From Nostoc sp. RI_552 (GTDB taxonomy: Bacteria; Cyanobacteriota; Cyanobacteriia; Cyanobacteriales; Nostocaceae): 37,211 bases of DNA. The first letter of the stretch is position 1, and every line of letters begins with the position of its first letter. A program made the translations under genes and the position numbers. This document shows positions 25,782 to 35,828 of this stretch, piece after piece. The stretch spans positions 1 to 37,211 of the forward strand of contig WGNO01000077.1 of assembly GCA_016124525.1 (NCBI GenBank), written 5' to 3'. Below the pieces are notes generated by a model. That model was not told the DNA's origin. It did not search any database and was given only the letters and a program-made list of their open reading frames with translations.

Positions 25782-27245
25782 GTGTTACAAATCACATTCA
25801 TGGGTAAAAATATTATTATTCCCTTGGTTTTATTGCTTTTCCAAGAATTTGCTATCAGCCAACCAATAGCTAAAGCACAAACAACAATTACAACAAAGAT
25901 TTGTCCTAGGGAAATTCAATTGGCTGTGGACAATATCACTGACAGTCCTGAATTTAGTCGAGTGCGTTGGGGAATTTTAGTCAAAAATTTAGTTTCTCAA
26001 CAAACCCTTTATCAACAAGATGCTGAAAAGTATTTTCATCCAGCTTCCAATACTAAAATACTGACAACAGCTGCGGCTTTGCAAGAATTAGGATCCAATT
26101 TCCGCATCCGCACTTCCATCTATCAAGATGGTGATGGTGTTTTGCGTGTAGTAGGGAGGGGAGACCCTAGTATTAAGTTTCCTCAATTGCAGGAATTAGC
26201 CCAGCAGTTACGCCAGCAAGGTATAAGTCAAATCAAGGAATTAATTGCTGATGATAGTTATTTCCAAGGGGAATTTATTCCTCCCAGTTGGGAATGGGAA
26301 GATTTACAAGCTAGTTATGGTGCGCCTGTTAATAGTTTAATTTTTAATGAAAATGCTTCTATTTTTAAAGTATCTCCCCAAGCTGTGGGAAAACCATTAC
26401 AAGTTAAATGGAATGAGCTATTTGATGCATATCAATGGCGAGTGGAAAATAATTCTGTAACTACACAAGAAAATCAATCAGATTTCCTTAGGATTAATCG
26501 TAGTTTAGGTGGACCGATTTTGCGAGTTGAAGGAGGAATGGCTGTTAATTCCCGTCCTAATATTTTTGCTGTGGCTGTGGTTGACCCTACAACAAATTTT
26601 TTGGGTCATTTCCGCCAAGCTTTGCTGATAGCAGGAATTTCTGTGGAAGAAATGTCTCAGGGTGGCGGTGAGGGTAATCAACGAGAGTTGGCTGCGGTGG
26701 AATCTTTGCCATTATCTGAGTTATTAAAGGAAACAAATAGCAATAGTAATAATTTGTATGCTGAAGCGTTGTTAAGGATTTTAGCTAATAAGAAAACAAT
26801 AAAAAATACTCAAAGTACCGCCGCTGTGGGTTTGGAAGTTCTCAAAAATGCTTTGACTAGGTTGGGGGTGGAACCTGAGAGTTATATATTGGTGGATGGT
26901 TCTGGGTTGTCTCGGAAAAATTTAATTAGTCCTCAAGCTTTGGTACAAACTTTAGCAGAGATTGGGCGATCGCCACTAGGAAAAGTTTTTCGCAATTCTC
27001 TACCTATTGCAGGGGTGAACGGGACGTTAAAATATCGATTGGGTAATACACCAGCGGCGGGAATTGTCCGAGCTAAGACGGGTACAATGACTGGTGTAGT
27101 GTCTTTATCAGGATATATCAATCCTCCTAGTTATGAACCATTGGCTTTTAGTATAATTGTCAATCATTCAGGAGAACCGCCTAAGGTTGTGCGGGAGTCG
27201 GTGGATAAAATTGTAATTTTATTAAGCCAGTTGCGGCGTTGTTAG
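25782..27245 (+). CDS. dacB: D-alanyl-D-alanine carboxypeptidase/endopeptidase (PBP4, peptidase S13)
   Basis: 487 residues from GTG 25782 (GGA 5 bp upstream). An ATG at 25800 would shorten it by six. A hydrophobic segment ending around residue 32 (PLVLLLFQEF to AKAQT) is a signal peptide, so the enzyme works in the periplasm. The three penicillin-binding motifs are in order: S89-N-T-K92, S322-N-N324 and K432-T-G434. The long region between the first two is the extra domain typical of PBP4/S13 enzymes. It should trim D-Ala or cut D-Ala-mDAP cross-links in peptidoglycan. The gene is separate from ilvB (terminator between them). Confidence 0.92.
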   Translation: MLQITFMGKNIIIPLVLLLFQEFAISQPIAKAQTTITTKICPREIQLAVDNITDSPEFSRVRWGILVKNLVSQQTLYQQDAEKYFHPASNTKILTTAAALQELGSNFRIRTSIYQDGDGVLRVVGRGDPSIKFPQLQELAQQLRQQGISQIKELIADDSYFQGEFIPPSWEWEDLQASYGAPVNSLIFNENASIFKVSPQAVGKPLQVKWNELFDAYQWRVENNSVTTQENQSDFLRINRSLGGPILRVEGGMAVNSRPNIFAVAVVDPTTNFLGHFRQALLIAGISVEEMSQGGGEGNQRELAAVESLPLSELLKETNSNSNNLYAEALLRILANKKTIKNTQSTAAVGLEVLKNALTRLGVEPESYILVDGSGLSRKNLISPQALVQTLAEIGRSPLGKVFRNSLPIAGVNGTLKYRLGNTPAAGIVRAKTGTMTGVVSLSGYINPPSYEPLAFSIIVNHSGEPPKVVRESVDKIVILLSQLRRC

Positions 27246-27709
27246 TTGCGGGAGATATTTTTTTGACTGAGGTTTTTTTCACTGGGGTAAGGGTGTTAGG
27301 TTGCAAAGAAATTTGTTATTGAAAAAAGCATGATTACATTTATACAGATTTAATTAATTTGTATTTTTTGTAGAAATATTTTTGTACAATGCTTCATGTT
27401 TTGTTGAAATTCTGATAATTCCCGCACCCCCACCCCGTGGGTTGGAAAAAAATACTTGAAACCTATGACAATAAAAGTCTGCAAAATATGAGTACACTAT
27501 TAATATTAAGCACATAGAAGTATATACCAAAAGTTAATATTGAGAATATAAGTCTCCGGGGGAGAATAATAAATAATCTTTAATTAATAGCTGGAGTTGC
27601 TTACAATATCCCCTAATTTTATTGAAAACTGGGGATAAAATCCTCTATGTCGCTTTTTTATGGGTGATTTAGAAAAATATACAATTCTTCAACAAAAAAC
27701 ACAAACTAC
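27246..27709. other. Upstream region of nifJ
   Basis: 464 bp, very AT-rich apart from a C-rich patch near 27421-27437. It must contain the nifJ promoter. I searched it for GTA-N8-TAC and found none. No open frame or stable RNA fold was recognised. Confidence 0.45.
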
Positions 27710-30700
27710 ATGAACAAAACCTTTGCAACTATTGACGGAAACGAAGCTGTTGCTCGTGTTGCTTACAAGTTAAATGAAGTCATCGCCATTTATCCTATCA
27801 CACCTTCTTCGGCAATGGGTGAATGGGCGGATACTTGGGTGGGTGCAAATCAGCGAAATCTCTGGAATACTGTTCCCAGGGTTGTCCAGATGCAAAGCGA
27901 AGGCGGTGCGGCTGGTGCTGTACATGGCGCATTACAAACAGGCTCTCTGAGTACCACTTTTACTGCTTCTCAGGGACTATTATTAATGATACCCAATCTT
28001 TACAAAATCGCCGGAGAGTTAACCAGCACTGTAATTCATGTTGCTGCTCGCTCTGTTGCTACTCACGCTTTATCTATTTTCGGTGACCATACTGATGTCA
28101 TGGCTTCCCGTGCTACTGGCTTTGCTATGCTCTGTTCGGCTTCAGTCCAAGAAAGCCATGATTTTGCTTTCCTTGCTCAAGAAGCTTCTTTAGAAACACG
28201 GGTGTCGTTTATGCATTTCTTCGATGGATTCCGCACATCCCATGAGGTGCAAAAAATCCAATTGTTATCAGATGATGAAATGCGATCGCTAATTAAGGAA
28301 GATTTTATTGAACTTCATCGCGCCCGGTGTCTGACTCCAGACCGTCCTTTGCTACGGGGAACAGCCCAAAATCCCGATGTTTTTTTCCAATCCCGTGAAG
28401 GTGCTAACCCTTACTACAAGGCCACTCCCGCCATTGTCCAACGCTTAATGAATGAATTGGGTGAATTGACAGGGAGATATTATCACATTTATGAATATCA
28501 CGGTGCTAGTGATGCTAGTCGAGTGGTTGTTATTATGGGTTCGGGTTGTGAAACAGTTCATGAAACAGTAGATTATCTCAACACCCAAGGGGAAAAGGTG
28601 GGAGTGGTGAAGGTGCGGCTATACCGCCCTTTTGATGTGGAAAGATTTGTTGGTGTTTTACCTAAAAGTACACAAAAAATAGCAGTTCTTGACCGCACTA
28701 AAGAACCAGGAAGCCCGGGAGAACCGTTGTATTTAGATGTAGTTGCTGCTATTCATGAAGTTTGGGACGAAGAAAAGCCTAAAGTTATTGTTGGTGGTCG
28801 TTACGGTCTTTCCTCTAAAGAGTTTACTCCGGGGATGGTGAAGGCTATTTTTGACCATCTGGCTCAACCACAACCAAAAAATCATTTTACTGTTGGTATT
28901 GATGATGATGTTAGTCATACTTCCCTTGAATTTGACCGCCATTTTTCTATTGAACCAGATAATGTCATCCGCGCTATATTCTATGGATTAGGGTCCGATG
29001 GTACTGTAGGTGCTAACAAAAATTCTATTAAAATTATTGGGGAAGAAACTGAGAATTACGCCCAAGGCTATTTTGTCTATGATTCAAAAAAGTCTGGTTC
29101 CATGACGGTTTCTCATTTGCGTTTTGGTTCTCGTCCCATTCGCTCAACTTATCTTATTAATCAAGCCAATTTTATTGGTTGTCATCATTGGGGACTTATG
29201 GAACGCATCGATATATTACAAGCTGCGACCTTTGGGGCAACTTTGTTGCTTAATAGTCCTTATAATGCTGATAATGTTTGGAGCTATTTACCCACAAAAG
29301 TACAACGGCAAATTATAGACCAAGAACTTCAAGTTTATATTATTAATGCTAATGAAGTTGCTCGCCAGTGTGGGATGGGTGGAAAAATTAACATTATTAT
29401 GCAAGTGTGTTTTTTTGCTTTAGCGAAGGTATTACCCCAAGGAACAGCAATTACTAAAATTAAAGAAGCTATTGAAAAAACTTACGGTAAAAAGGGTGCG
29501 GAAATTGTCGAGAAGAATTTGCAAGCAGTGGATAATACCCTTCGTAATTTACAAAGGGTAGATATACCTTCAAAAATTCAAAGTTCAAACTTTGTCACTT
29601 CCAGTCCTAATTTACTAGACAATGCTACGGATTTTATCCAAAATGTTTTGGGAGAAATAATAGCTTGGCGTGGTGATAATATACCAGTAAGTGCATTACC
29701 ACCTGATGGCACTTTTCCTACCGGTACAGCTAAGTGGGAAAAACGTAATGTTGCTGAAGAAATACCTGAGTGGGAACCGGATATCTGCATTCAGTGCAAT
29801 AAATGCGTAATGGTTTGTCCCCATAGTGCTATCCGTGCTAAGGTTTATCCTCTAAATGAGTTAATTAATGCACCTGTTAATTTTAAATCAGTGGATGCTA
29901 AGGATAGGTCTTTTGGCTATGAAAGATTTACTATTCAAGTCGCCCCAGAAGATTGTACAGGATGCGGTGTTTGCGTGGATGTTTGTCCAGCTAAAAATAA
30001 ATCAGCACCCTTCCAGAAAGCTATTAATATGACCCAGCAGTTACCTTTACGGGAGCAAGAGCGTAAAAACTGGGACTTTTTTTTACGATTACCTAATCCT
30101 GATAGATTAAAGTTAAAGATTAACCAGGTTCGCCAACAACAGTTCCAAGAACCATTGTTTGAGTTTTCTGGAGCTTGCGGAGGTTGCGGGGAGACTCCTT
30201 ATTTAAAATTGTTGTCACAATTGTTTGGCGATCGCGCAATTATTGCTAACGCCACAGGTTGTTCTTCTATTTACGGAGGTAACCTCCCTACAACTCCTTG
30301 GACAACTAATGCTCAAGGACGTGGACCCGCATGGTCCAATAGCTTGTTTGAAGATAACGCTGAATTTGGCTTTGGTTTCCGTCTGTCTTTAGATAAACAA
30401 GCTGAATTTGCAGCGGAGTTATTGCAACAATTAGCAACCGATCTGGATGAAAAGCTTGTTGATTCTATCCTTAATGCTCAACAAAAAACAGAAGCTGATA
30501 TCTGGGAGCAACGAGAACGGGTAGAGTTGCTGAAGAAATTATTAGAACAATTTCCCAGTGATGAAGAAAATTCTAGTTTACAATCCCAAGTCAGAAAGTT
30601 AAAATCCCTTGCTGACTACTTGGTTAAGAAAAGCGTTTGGGTTGTTGGTGGTGACGGTTGGGCTTATGACATTGATTTTGGGGGTATTGACCATGTATTG

Positions 30701-31279
30701 GCTAGTGGTCGTAATGTAAATATATTAGTTATGGATACAGAAGTGTATTCTAACACCGGCGGTCAATCCTCTAAAGCTACGCCTAAAGCAGCAGTAGCGA
30801 AGTTTGCTGCTAACGGTAAACCCGCACCCAAGAAAGATTTAGGTTTAATGGCCATGACCTACGGAAATGTTTACGTAGCCAGTGTAGCTTTGGGTGCAAA
30901 AGATGAACATACCCTCAAAGCTTTTATTGAAGCTGAAGCTTATGATGGTCCGTCATTAATTATTGCTTATAGCCATTGCATAGCCCACGGTATTAATATG
31001 AGTACCGCTATGAACCACCAAAAATCTTTGGTAGAGTCCGGTCGTTGGTTATTGTATCGCCACAATCCACAATGGGAAAATCAAGGTAAAAATCCTCTGC
31101 AATTAGATATGCCATCGCCTAAAAAATCTGTGGTACAATCGATGTATGAAGAAAATCGCTTCAAAATGTTGACTAAAAGTAAACCAGAAATTGCTCAATA
31201 TTTGTTAGAACAGAGCCAAGCTGAGGTAGATGCCCGTTGGCGGATGTATCAATATTTATCAAAGCGTCCATTGCTTTAA
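27710..31279 (+). CDS. nifJ: Pyruvate:ferredoxin (flavodoxin) oxidoreductase
   Basis: 1189 residues, full length for the single-chain homodimeric enzyme that oxidises pyruvate to acetyl-CoA and CO2 and reduces ferredoxin or flavodoxin. The N-terminal TPP-PYR domain shows IYPITPSSAMGEWAD. The ferredoxin-type domain binds two [4Fe-4S] clusters through C693, C696, C699, C703 and C749, C752, C755, C759. The proximal cluster ligands are C823, C826, C851 and C1090. The TPP motif is GGDGWAYDIDFGG, followed by NTGGQSSKATPK. In cyanobacteria it supports nitrogenase, fermentation and growth under iron limitation. No nif genes are nearby, so a general metabolic role is equally likely. It is a single gene. 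Confidence 0.97.
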   Translation: MNKTFATIDGNEAVARVAYKLNEVIAIYPITPSSAMGEWADTWVGANQRNLWNTVPRVVQMQSEGGAAGAVHGALQTGSLSTTFTASQGLLLMIPNLYKIAGELTSTVIHVAARSVATHALSIFGDHTDVMASRATGFAMLCSASVQESHDFAFLAQEASLETRVSFMHFFDGFRTSHEVQKIQLLSDDEMRSLIKEDFIELHRARCLTPDRPLLRGTAQNPDVFFQSREGANPYYKATPAIVQRLMNELGELTGRYYHIYEYHGASDASRVVVIMGSGCETVHETVDYLNTQGEKVGVVKVRLYRPFDVERFVGVLPKSTQKIAVLDRTKEPGSPGEPLYLDVVAAIHEVWDEEKPKVIVGGRYGLSSKEFTPGMVKAIFDHLAQPQPKNHFTVGIDDDVSHTSLEFDRHFSIEPDNVIRAIFYGLGSDGTVGANKNSIKIIGEETENYAQGYFVYDSKKSGSMTVSHLRFGSRPIRSTYLINQANFIGCHHWGLMERIDILQAATFGATLLLNSPYNADNVWSYLPTKVQRQIIDQELQVYIINANEVARQCGMGGKINIIMQVCFFALAKVLPQGTAITKIKEAIEKTYGKKGAEIVEKNLQAVDNTLRNLQRVDIPSKIQSSNFVTSSPNLLDNATDFIQNVLGEIIAWRGDNIPVSALPPDGTFPTGTAKWEKRNVAEEIPEWEPDICIQCNKCVMVCPHSAIRAKVYPLNELINAPVNFKSVDAKDRSFGYERFTIQVAPEDCTGCGVCVDVCPAKNKSAPFQKAINMTQQLPLREQERKNWDFFLRLPNPDRLKLKINQVRQQQFQEPLFEFSGACGGCGETPYLKLLSQLFGDRAIIANATGCSSIYGGNLPTTPWTTNAQGRGPAWSNSLFEDNAEFGFGFRLSLDKQAEFAAELLQQLATDLDEKLVDSILNAQQKTEADIWEQRERVELLKKLLEQFPSDEENSSLQSQVRKLKSLADYLVKKSVWVVGGDGWAYDIDFGGIDHVLASGRNVNILVMDTEVYSNTGGQSSKATPKAAVAKFAANGKPAPKKDLGLMAMTYGNVYVASVALGAKDEHTLKAFIEAEAYDGPSLIIAYSHCIAHGINMSTAMNHQKSLVESGRWLLYRHNPQWENQGKNPLQLDMPSPKKSVVQSMYEENRFKMLTKSKPEIAQYLLEQSQAEVDARWRMYQYLSKRPLL

Positions 31280-31330
31280 TTATCTTATAAAGTAAGTTTT
31301 AATTTGAGAGTTAAAAACAGAACATGGAAG

Positions 31331-31360
31331 GTGAGGGAGAAAAACAAAATTTTCCCTCAC
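31331..31360 (+). terminator. Hairpin downstream of nifJ
   Basis: GTGAGGG (31331-31337) pairs with CCCTCAC (31354-31360), and the stem can extend with A/T pairs (GAAAA/TTTT). It lacks a following T run, so it is only a possible terminator or 3'-end stabiliser. Confidence 0.45.
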
Positions 31361-31434
31361 TCTGCTATTGGGAAGATGAATTCAGTTCCCTTAGTTAGGG
31401 AAGATGAGAACTATGTCTATAAAAAACAATAAAA

Positions 31435-32295
31435 ATGCAGTTTCACCCAAGGCCAGAATATTCTAGACTGGGAATAGAAGTACTACCAAAATCCAATGTC
31501 ACAGAAATCACCGATGATGAAATTACTTGTTTAAAAAATGCTCTTTGGCATCATGGGGTAGTTGTTGTTAAAAACCAACATTTGACCGCATCACAGTTAA
31601 AAAAGTTTGCGGACAAAACTTTTAGTAAAATTAATTTTGATTATCCATCTCAACAATTCAACCCAAATGTTAATTCAGATTTACAAAGTCCTGGTGTGTC
31701 GATTTTAGGAAATTTTGGGATTAACACTAAAGAAATTGTAGGTAAATTTGCTTGGCAATGGCATCATGATAAAGATTTTCTACCTGAAACAGATAATCTA
31801 GATATGAATGCTTTATATGTAGTCATGCTGTATGGAGTAGAAATACCACCAGAAGGAATTGATAAGCAACCCCACACAACAGCTTTCCTGGATATGATAG
31901 AAGCTTACAATAACCTTCCCCATGAATATCAACAGCAACTAGAGTTAATGTCTATGTATCATTTGCCACCAAGAACTTATCTACCAGGAGATAATGTACC
32001 CATGAAATTACATCCTATTGTTTCTACACACCAGGTAACTAAAAAAAAGGGATTATATTTAGGTTCAGATACATCAATTCTCGTGGGTATGGAAGATAAG
32101 TTAAATTTAGCAAAAGAGTTTTGGCAAGAATTATTTCAAATTGTCCTCAAATCCACACCAATTTATAATCATGTATGGAAACCCAATGACCTTGTAATGT
32201 GGGATAATTCTCAAGTTATGCACGCAGGTATTCCTTATGATAGTGGGAAATATAAGCGGGTTGCTTTGCGCGTGGGGGTAGTGGATAAGGTGTGA
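31435..32295 (+). CDS. TauD/TfdA-family Fe(II)/2-oxoglutarate dioxygenase
   Basis: 286 residues with the jelly-roll dioxygenase pattern. The iron ligands are H110-x-D112 (WHHDKDF) and the distal H263 (VMWDNSQVMHAG). R274 or R279, downstream in KRVALRVGV, would bind the 2-oxoglutarate carboxylate. The start MQFHPRPEYSRLGIEVLP matches the N-terminal strand of TauD-like enzymes. Members act on taurine, herbicides, carnitine precursors and natural-product intermediates, and nothing adjacent reveals this one's substrate. There is no sulfonate transporter nearby, so taurine use is not supported. It is convergent with the sulfurtransferase gene (55-bp gap). Confidence 0.88.
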   Translation: MQFHPRPEYSRLGIEVLPKSNVTEITDDEITCLKNALWHHGVVVVKNQHLTASQLKKFADKTFSKINFDYPSQQFNPNVNSDLQSPGVSILGNFGINTKEIVGKFAWQWHHDKDFLPETDNLDMNALYVVMLYGVEIPPEGIDKQPHTTAFLDMIEAYNNLPHEYQQQLELMSMYHLPPRTYLPGDNVPMKLHPIVSTHQVTKKKGLYLGSDTSILVGMEDKLNLAKEFWQELFQIVLKSTPIYNHVWKPNDLVMWDNSQVMHAGIPYDSGKYKRVALRVGVVDKV

Positions 32296-32350
32296 TGTGG
32301 TTGGTGGGTGCTTCTTGGGATGTAAGGAATTGATAAATTTAGTTTCTTTC

Positions 32351-33178
32351 CTAATCGTAACTAATCCAGTCACTCCAACCACCAGCATACAGTTTTCCTG
32401 TATGAATATTGGCTATAGCTAAAGAAAGTAAATTGACACAGGCGGTTACACCAGAACCACAATAAACTATAATTTCTTCAGCACATTCTAACTTCTCCCA
32501 CCGTTGGCGTTGCTCAGAAGAAGAAAGTAAATAACCAGAGGAACTTGTAACATCCAACCAAGGATAGTTAACAGCGCCGGGAATATGTCCAGCAATTTTA
32601 TCTATTGGTTCATGCTCTCCTCGGTAGCGATCGCTTGTTCTGGAATCCACTAAAGCTACTGTGGGTAAATCTTTGCGATTTTTCACCCCTTCAATATCTA
32701 CCACCATTTCTGTGTTAACATTGGGGGCAAAATAGTTCCCAGAGTCAACAACGGGTGGAGTTATGTTTGTCACAGGATAACCCAGCTTTTGCCATGCTGT
32801 AAATCCTCCATCCAATACCACCACTTTCTCGTGTCCTAAGTAGCGTAATAACCACCAAAGACGAGACGCAAAGCAAAGGCGAGAATCATCGTAAGCTACA
32901 ACTAAAGTTTTTTGAAAATCCACTCTCATTGCTGATAACTTCAATGCTAAATCATTGATATTAGGTAGGGGATGTCTACCACCATGGTTTTTTACGGTAC
33001 TAGAAAGATTGTGATTTAAATCTAGGTAATAAGAATTTTCAATATGATTTTCTTGATATTGTTGTTTTCCTAAATCTGGATGAGCAAGGGAAAAACGACA
33101 ATCCACAATTACAATTAGAGGGTGGTTAAGATGCTCTAGAAGCCAAGATGGGGAAACAAAAAACCTAGGGTTATTCAT
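32351..33178 (-). CDS. sseA: Thiosulfate/3-mercaptopyruvate sulfurtransferase (tandem rhodanese)
   Basis: 275 residues with two rhodanese domains. The N-terminal one (about 8-130) is non-catalytic in sequence, with VVAYDDSRLCFASRLWWLLRY and VLDGGFTAWQ. The C-terminal one (about 150-275) has the active-site loop YCGSGVTA with C240 as the sulfur-carrying residue. The loop CGSGVTA is closer to mercaptopyruvate sulfurtransferases than to the CRKGVTA loop of classical rhodaneses. The two genes sseA and the MnmC-like gene start only 31 bp apart on opposite strands. Sulfur transfer and tRNA thiolation are loosely connected themes, but I infer no functional link. Confidence 0.9.
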   Translation of the reverse strand: MNNPRFFVSPSWLLEHLNHPLIVIVDCRFSLAHPDLGKQQYQENHIENSYYLDLNHNLSSTVKNHGGRHPLPNINDLALKLSAMRVDFQKTLVVAYDDSRLCFASRLWWLLRYLGHEKVVVLDGGFTAWQKLGYPVTNITPPVVDSGNYFAPNVNTEMVVDIEGVKNRKDLPTVALVDSRTSDRYRGEHEPIDKIAGHIPGAVNYPWLDVTSSSGYLLSSSEQRQRWEKLECAEEIIVYCGSGVTACVNLLSLAIANIHTGKLYAGGWSDWISYD

Positions 33179-33209
33179 ACGTTAGGGAAAATATATCATA
33201 AAAAATACC

Positions 33210-34184
33210 ATGTCAGAATTAGAAGACTTCATTCCCCAGTTAACAGCAGATAATTCATTCACTTTTATCTCCCGAGAATTTAATGAATCATTTCACAGCC
33301 ACTTTGGAGCCAGACAAGAAAGTTTTTCAAAATTTGTCCTTCCTACTCAACTAGCGGAAATTGCTCACAAGCCAACCCTGCGATTATTGGATATTTGTTA
33401 TGGACTAGGATACAACACTGCGGCGGCTTTGCAAACAATTTGGTCTGTCAATCCCCATTGTTACGTAGAGTTAATTGGCTTGGAAATTAATCCCGCAGTA
33501 CCACAAGCAGCCATAGCCCATCACCTATTTGATAATTGGGATTACGGTAGCCAAGGTTTTTCTAAAAAAGGGAACAGGGAAGAAGGTACAGCGCACATAG
33601 GAATTTTATCAGCATTAGCTTTTGAGCAGCAAGTACAAACAAGTCGTCTTCAAGGTAAACTACTCATCAATGATGCTAGAAAGTCAATTACACAAGTACA
33701 TCAATGTGGCTTTAAGGCTGATGCAATTTTTTTAGATTCTTTTTCTCCTCCTCGATGTCCTCAGCTATGGACTGTTGAGTTTATTGACAAAGTTGCTCAA
33801 TGTCTACATAGTAATGGTTTGCTAGCAACATACTCTTGTGCTGCTGCTGTGCGCCGAGCTTTGTTACTTGCTGGACTAGAAATAAGTTCTACCCCCCCTG
33901 TTGGTAGGCGATGTCCTGGTACAGTAGCAGCGCATCCACAGCGTAGTCAAACAACACCTTCATCTTCTCTAAAATTCCTTCCCCCCCTTTGTCAACAAGA
34001 ACAAGAACATTTACAAACTCGTGCTGCAATTCCTTACCGCGATTACCAATTACAAGACCCCCCTCACATCATAATCATACGGCGACAAGAAGAACAAAAA
34101 ACTTGTTCACTAGAACCCACTTCCCGTTGGCGAAAACGCTGGCTATTAGCAAATGTACAAAAAAATTATATAGAAAAAAATTAA
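33210..34184 (+). CDS. MnmC-like tRNA methyltransferase (DUF752), methyltransferase domain only
   Basis: 324 residues. The SAM-binding motif I is LLDICYGLGYNTAAAL (from residue 59) and the catalytic-side motif is LDSFSPPRCPQLWT with D176, both typical of the DUF752/MnmC methyltransferase domain that finishes mnm5-uridine in tRNA wobble positions. The FAD oxidase half of E. coli MnmC is missing, as is usual in cyanobacteria and some other groups. A purine-rich in-frame repeat (GGGAACA GGGAAGA, 33570-33583) adds KKGNREEG to a loop near residue 120. The last 100 residues are Pro/Gln-rich and basic, possibly disordered. Confidence 0.83.
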   Translation: MSELEDFIPQLTADNSFTFISREFNESFHSHFGARQESFSKFVLPTQLAEIAHKPTLRLLDICYGLGYNTAAALQTIWSVNPHCYVELIGLEINPAVPQAAIAHHLFDNWDYGSQGFSKKGNREEGTAHIGILSALAFEQQVQTSRLQGKLLINDARKSITQVHQCGFKADAIFLDSFSPPRCPQLWTVEFIDKVAQCLHSNGLLATYSCAAAVRRALLLAGLEISSTPPVGRRCPGTVAAHPQRSQTTPSSSLKFLPPLCQQEQEHLQTRAAIPYRDYQLQDPPHIIIIRRQEEQKTCSLEPTSRWRKRWLLANVQKNYIEKN

Positions 34185-34319
34185 ATTGCCTTACCGTCAG
34201 CTTTTGTATCCGTTTTTCATAAGAAAATAAAATTAGTTAAATACTAATATCATTTGCAGACCCAAAATATATCAAAATAACAGCAAACCAAAAAAATACT
34301 CATAGCTGATAGATAAAGT

Positions 34320-35693
34320 ATGGTAATTGTAGCAATTCTAGCAGCAGGACGGGGCACAAGGATGAAATCACACCTACCCAAAGTCTTGCATCCCTTGGGT
34401 GGAAAAACCCTCATAGAAAGAGTCCTCCACAGTGTGGAACCGCTTTCACCTTCACAGCGGATTGTCATTGTGGGATATCAGAAAGAATTAGTCAAAGCAG
34501 CAATGCAGCTTCCCAACTTAGAATTTGTAGAACAGAGTCAACAATTAGGGACTGGTCACGCCATCCAGCAATTACTACCCTGCCTTGAAAATTATACAGG
34601 GGATTTACTGGTATTGAACGGCGATGTACCGTTATTACGCACCCAAACCCTTGAACAGCTCATACAAACCCACCAAGAACACCAAAACGCTGCTACAATT
34701 CTCACAGCTCACCTAAATCAACCTCAAGGTTACGGACGGGTTTTTTGTGATAGTGAAAATACCGTCCAAAAAATTGTGGAAGACAAGGACTGTACTGCTA
34801 TTCAAAAACAAAATTGTTGCATTAATGCCGGAGTTTATTGCTTTAATTGGCGACAATTAGCCAAAATTCTCCCTGATTTACAACCTAATAATGTCCAGAA
34901 GGAATATTACCTCACAGATGCTGTTACTCAACTAGGGAAAGTCATGGCTGTGGATGTAAAAGATTCTCAGGAAATTCTCGGCATCAATGATCGCTTACAA
35001 TTAGCAACAGCCTACGAAATTTTGCAAAAGCGAATCAAGGAAAAATGGATGATGGCTGGTGTTACCCTCATAGACCCTAACAGCATCACCATTGACGACA
35101 CCGTGGAAATACAGCCAGACGTAATTATTGAACCTCAAACCCACCTACGAGGAAATACCACCATTCAAACAGGAAGTCGCATTGGACCTGGAAGTTTAAT
35201 TGAAAACAGTCAACTAGGTGAAAACGTCACAGTCAAGTATTCCTTAGTAACAGAAAGCATCGTTGAAGCAGGAAGCCGAGTTGGACCTTATGCTCATTTG
35301 CGTGGTCACGCAGTAGTGGGTGCAAATTGTCGCGTAGGTAATTTTGTGGAAATCAAAAACAGTCAATTAGGCGATCGCACAAACGCTGCACACTTATCAT
35401 ACTTAGGTGACACCACCACAGGGAACCAGGTAAACATTGGTGCTGGTACAATTACAGCCAACTATGATGGAGTTAAAAAGCATCATACTTACATAGGTAA
35501 CTACACCAAAACTGGTTCCAACAGTGTTTTAGTAGCACCAGTCACATTAGGAGACAACGTTTATGTAGCTGCAGGTTCCACCATAACAGAAAATGTACCA
35601 GATAATTCTTTAGTAATTGCCCGTAGTCGTCAAGTAGTGAAACAAAGCTGGGAACAGAAAAAACTCCAACAGAAAACCAACGATGAACAATAA
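34320..35693 (+). CDS. glmU: Bifunctional GlcN-1-P acetyltransferase / GlcNAc-1-P uridyltransferase
   Basis: 457 residues, normal for GlmU. The uridyltransferase domain (about 1-228) begins [20 protein letters not shown] and has the metal/UTP features LNGDVPLL. The left-handed beta-helix acetyltransferase domain (about 250-450) shows hexapeptide repeats with [30 protein letters not shown] and the catalytic region KHHTYIGNY. It makes UDP-GlcNAc, the precursor of peptidoglycan and lipopolysaccharide. The gene is a single unit, 135 bp after the MnmC-like gene, and ends 69 bp before a strong hairpin terminator. Confidence 0.96.
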   Translation: MVIVAILAAGRGTRMKSHLPKVLHPLGGKTLIERVLHSVEPLSPSQRIVIVGYQKELVKAAMQLPNLEFVEQSQQLGTGHAIQQLLPCLENYTGDLLVLNGDVPLLRTQTLEQLIQTHQEHQNAATILTAHLNQPQGYGRVFCDSENTVQKIVEDKDCTAIQKQNCCINAGVYCFNWRQLAKILPDLQPNNVQKEYYLTDAVTQLGKVMAVDVKDSQEILGINDRLQLATAYEILQKRIKEKWMMAGVTLIDPNSITIDDTVEIQPDVIIEPQTHLRGNTTIQTGSRIGPGSLIENSQLGENVTVKYSLVTESIVEAGSRVGPYAHLRGHAVVGANCRVGNFVEIKNSQLGDRTNAAHLSYLGDTTTGNQVNIGAGTITANYDGVKKHHTYIGNYTKTGSNSVLVAPVTLGDNVYVAAGSTITENVPDNSLVIARSRQVVKQSWEQKKLQQKTNDEQ

Positions 35694-35762
35694 TTCTTAC
35701 CATTAGGTAAAAAATAGGTGAACCATTGAACCCATTAAGCTGAAATTCAAGCTGCTGTAGCC

Positions 35763-35789
35763 ATGGGGTGAAAGACACTTTCGCCCCAT
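35763..35789. terminator. Bidirectional hairpin between convergent glmU and asparaginase genes
   Basis: ATGGGGTGAAAG (35763-35774) pairs with CTTTCGCCCCAT (35778-35789) in a 12-bp stem with one T-G wobble and a three-base loop. There is no strong T run on either side, but the position between two converging genes supports a shared terminator. Confidence 0.65.
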
Positions 35790-35828
35790 CATTAGACCTA
35801 ATTCATCCCGAGGCAACTTGACTGTTTA

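Noticed and set aside
27246..27709. NtcA or nif-type promoter upstream of nifJ
   Set aside because: No GTA-N8-TAC with a following -10 box was found by eye in this interval.
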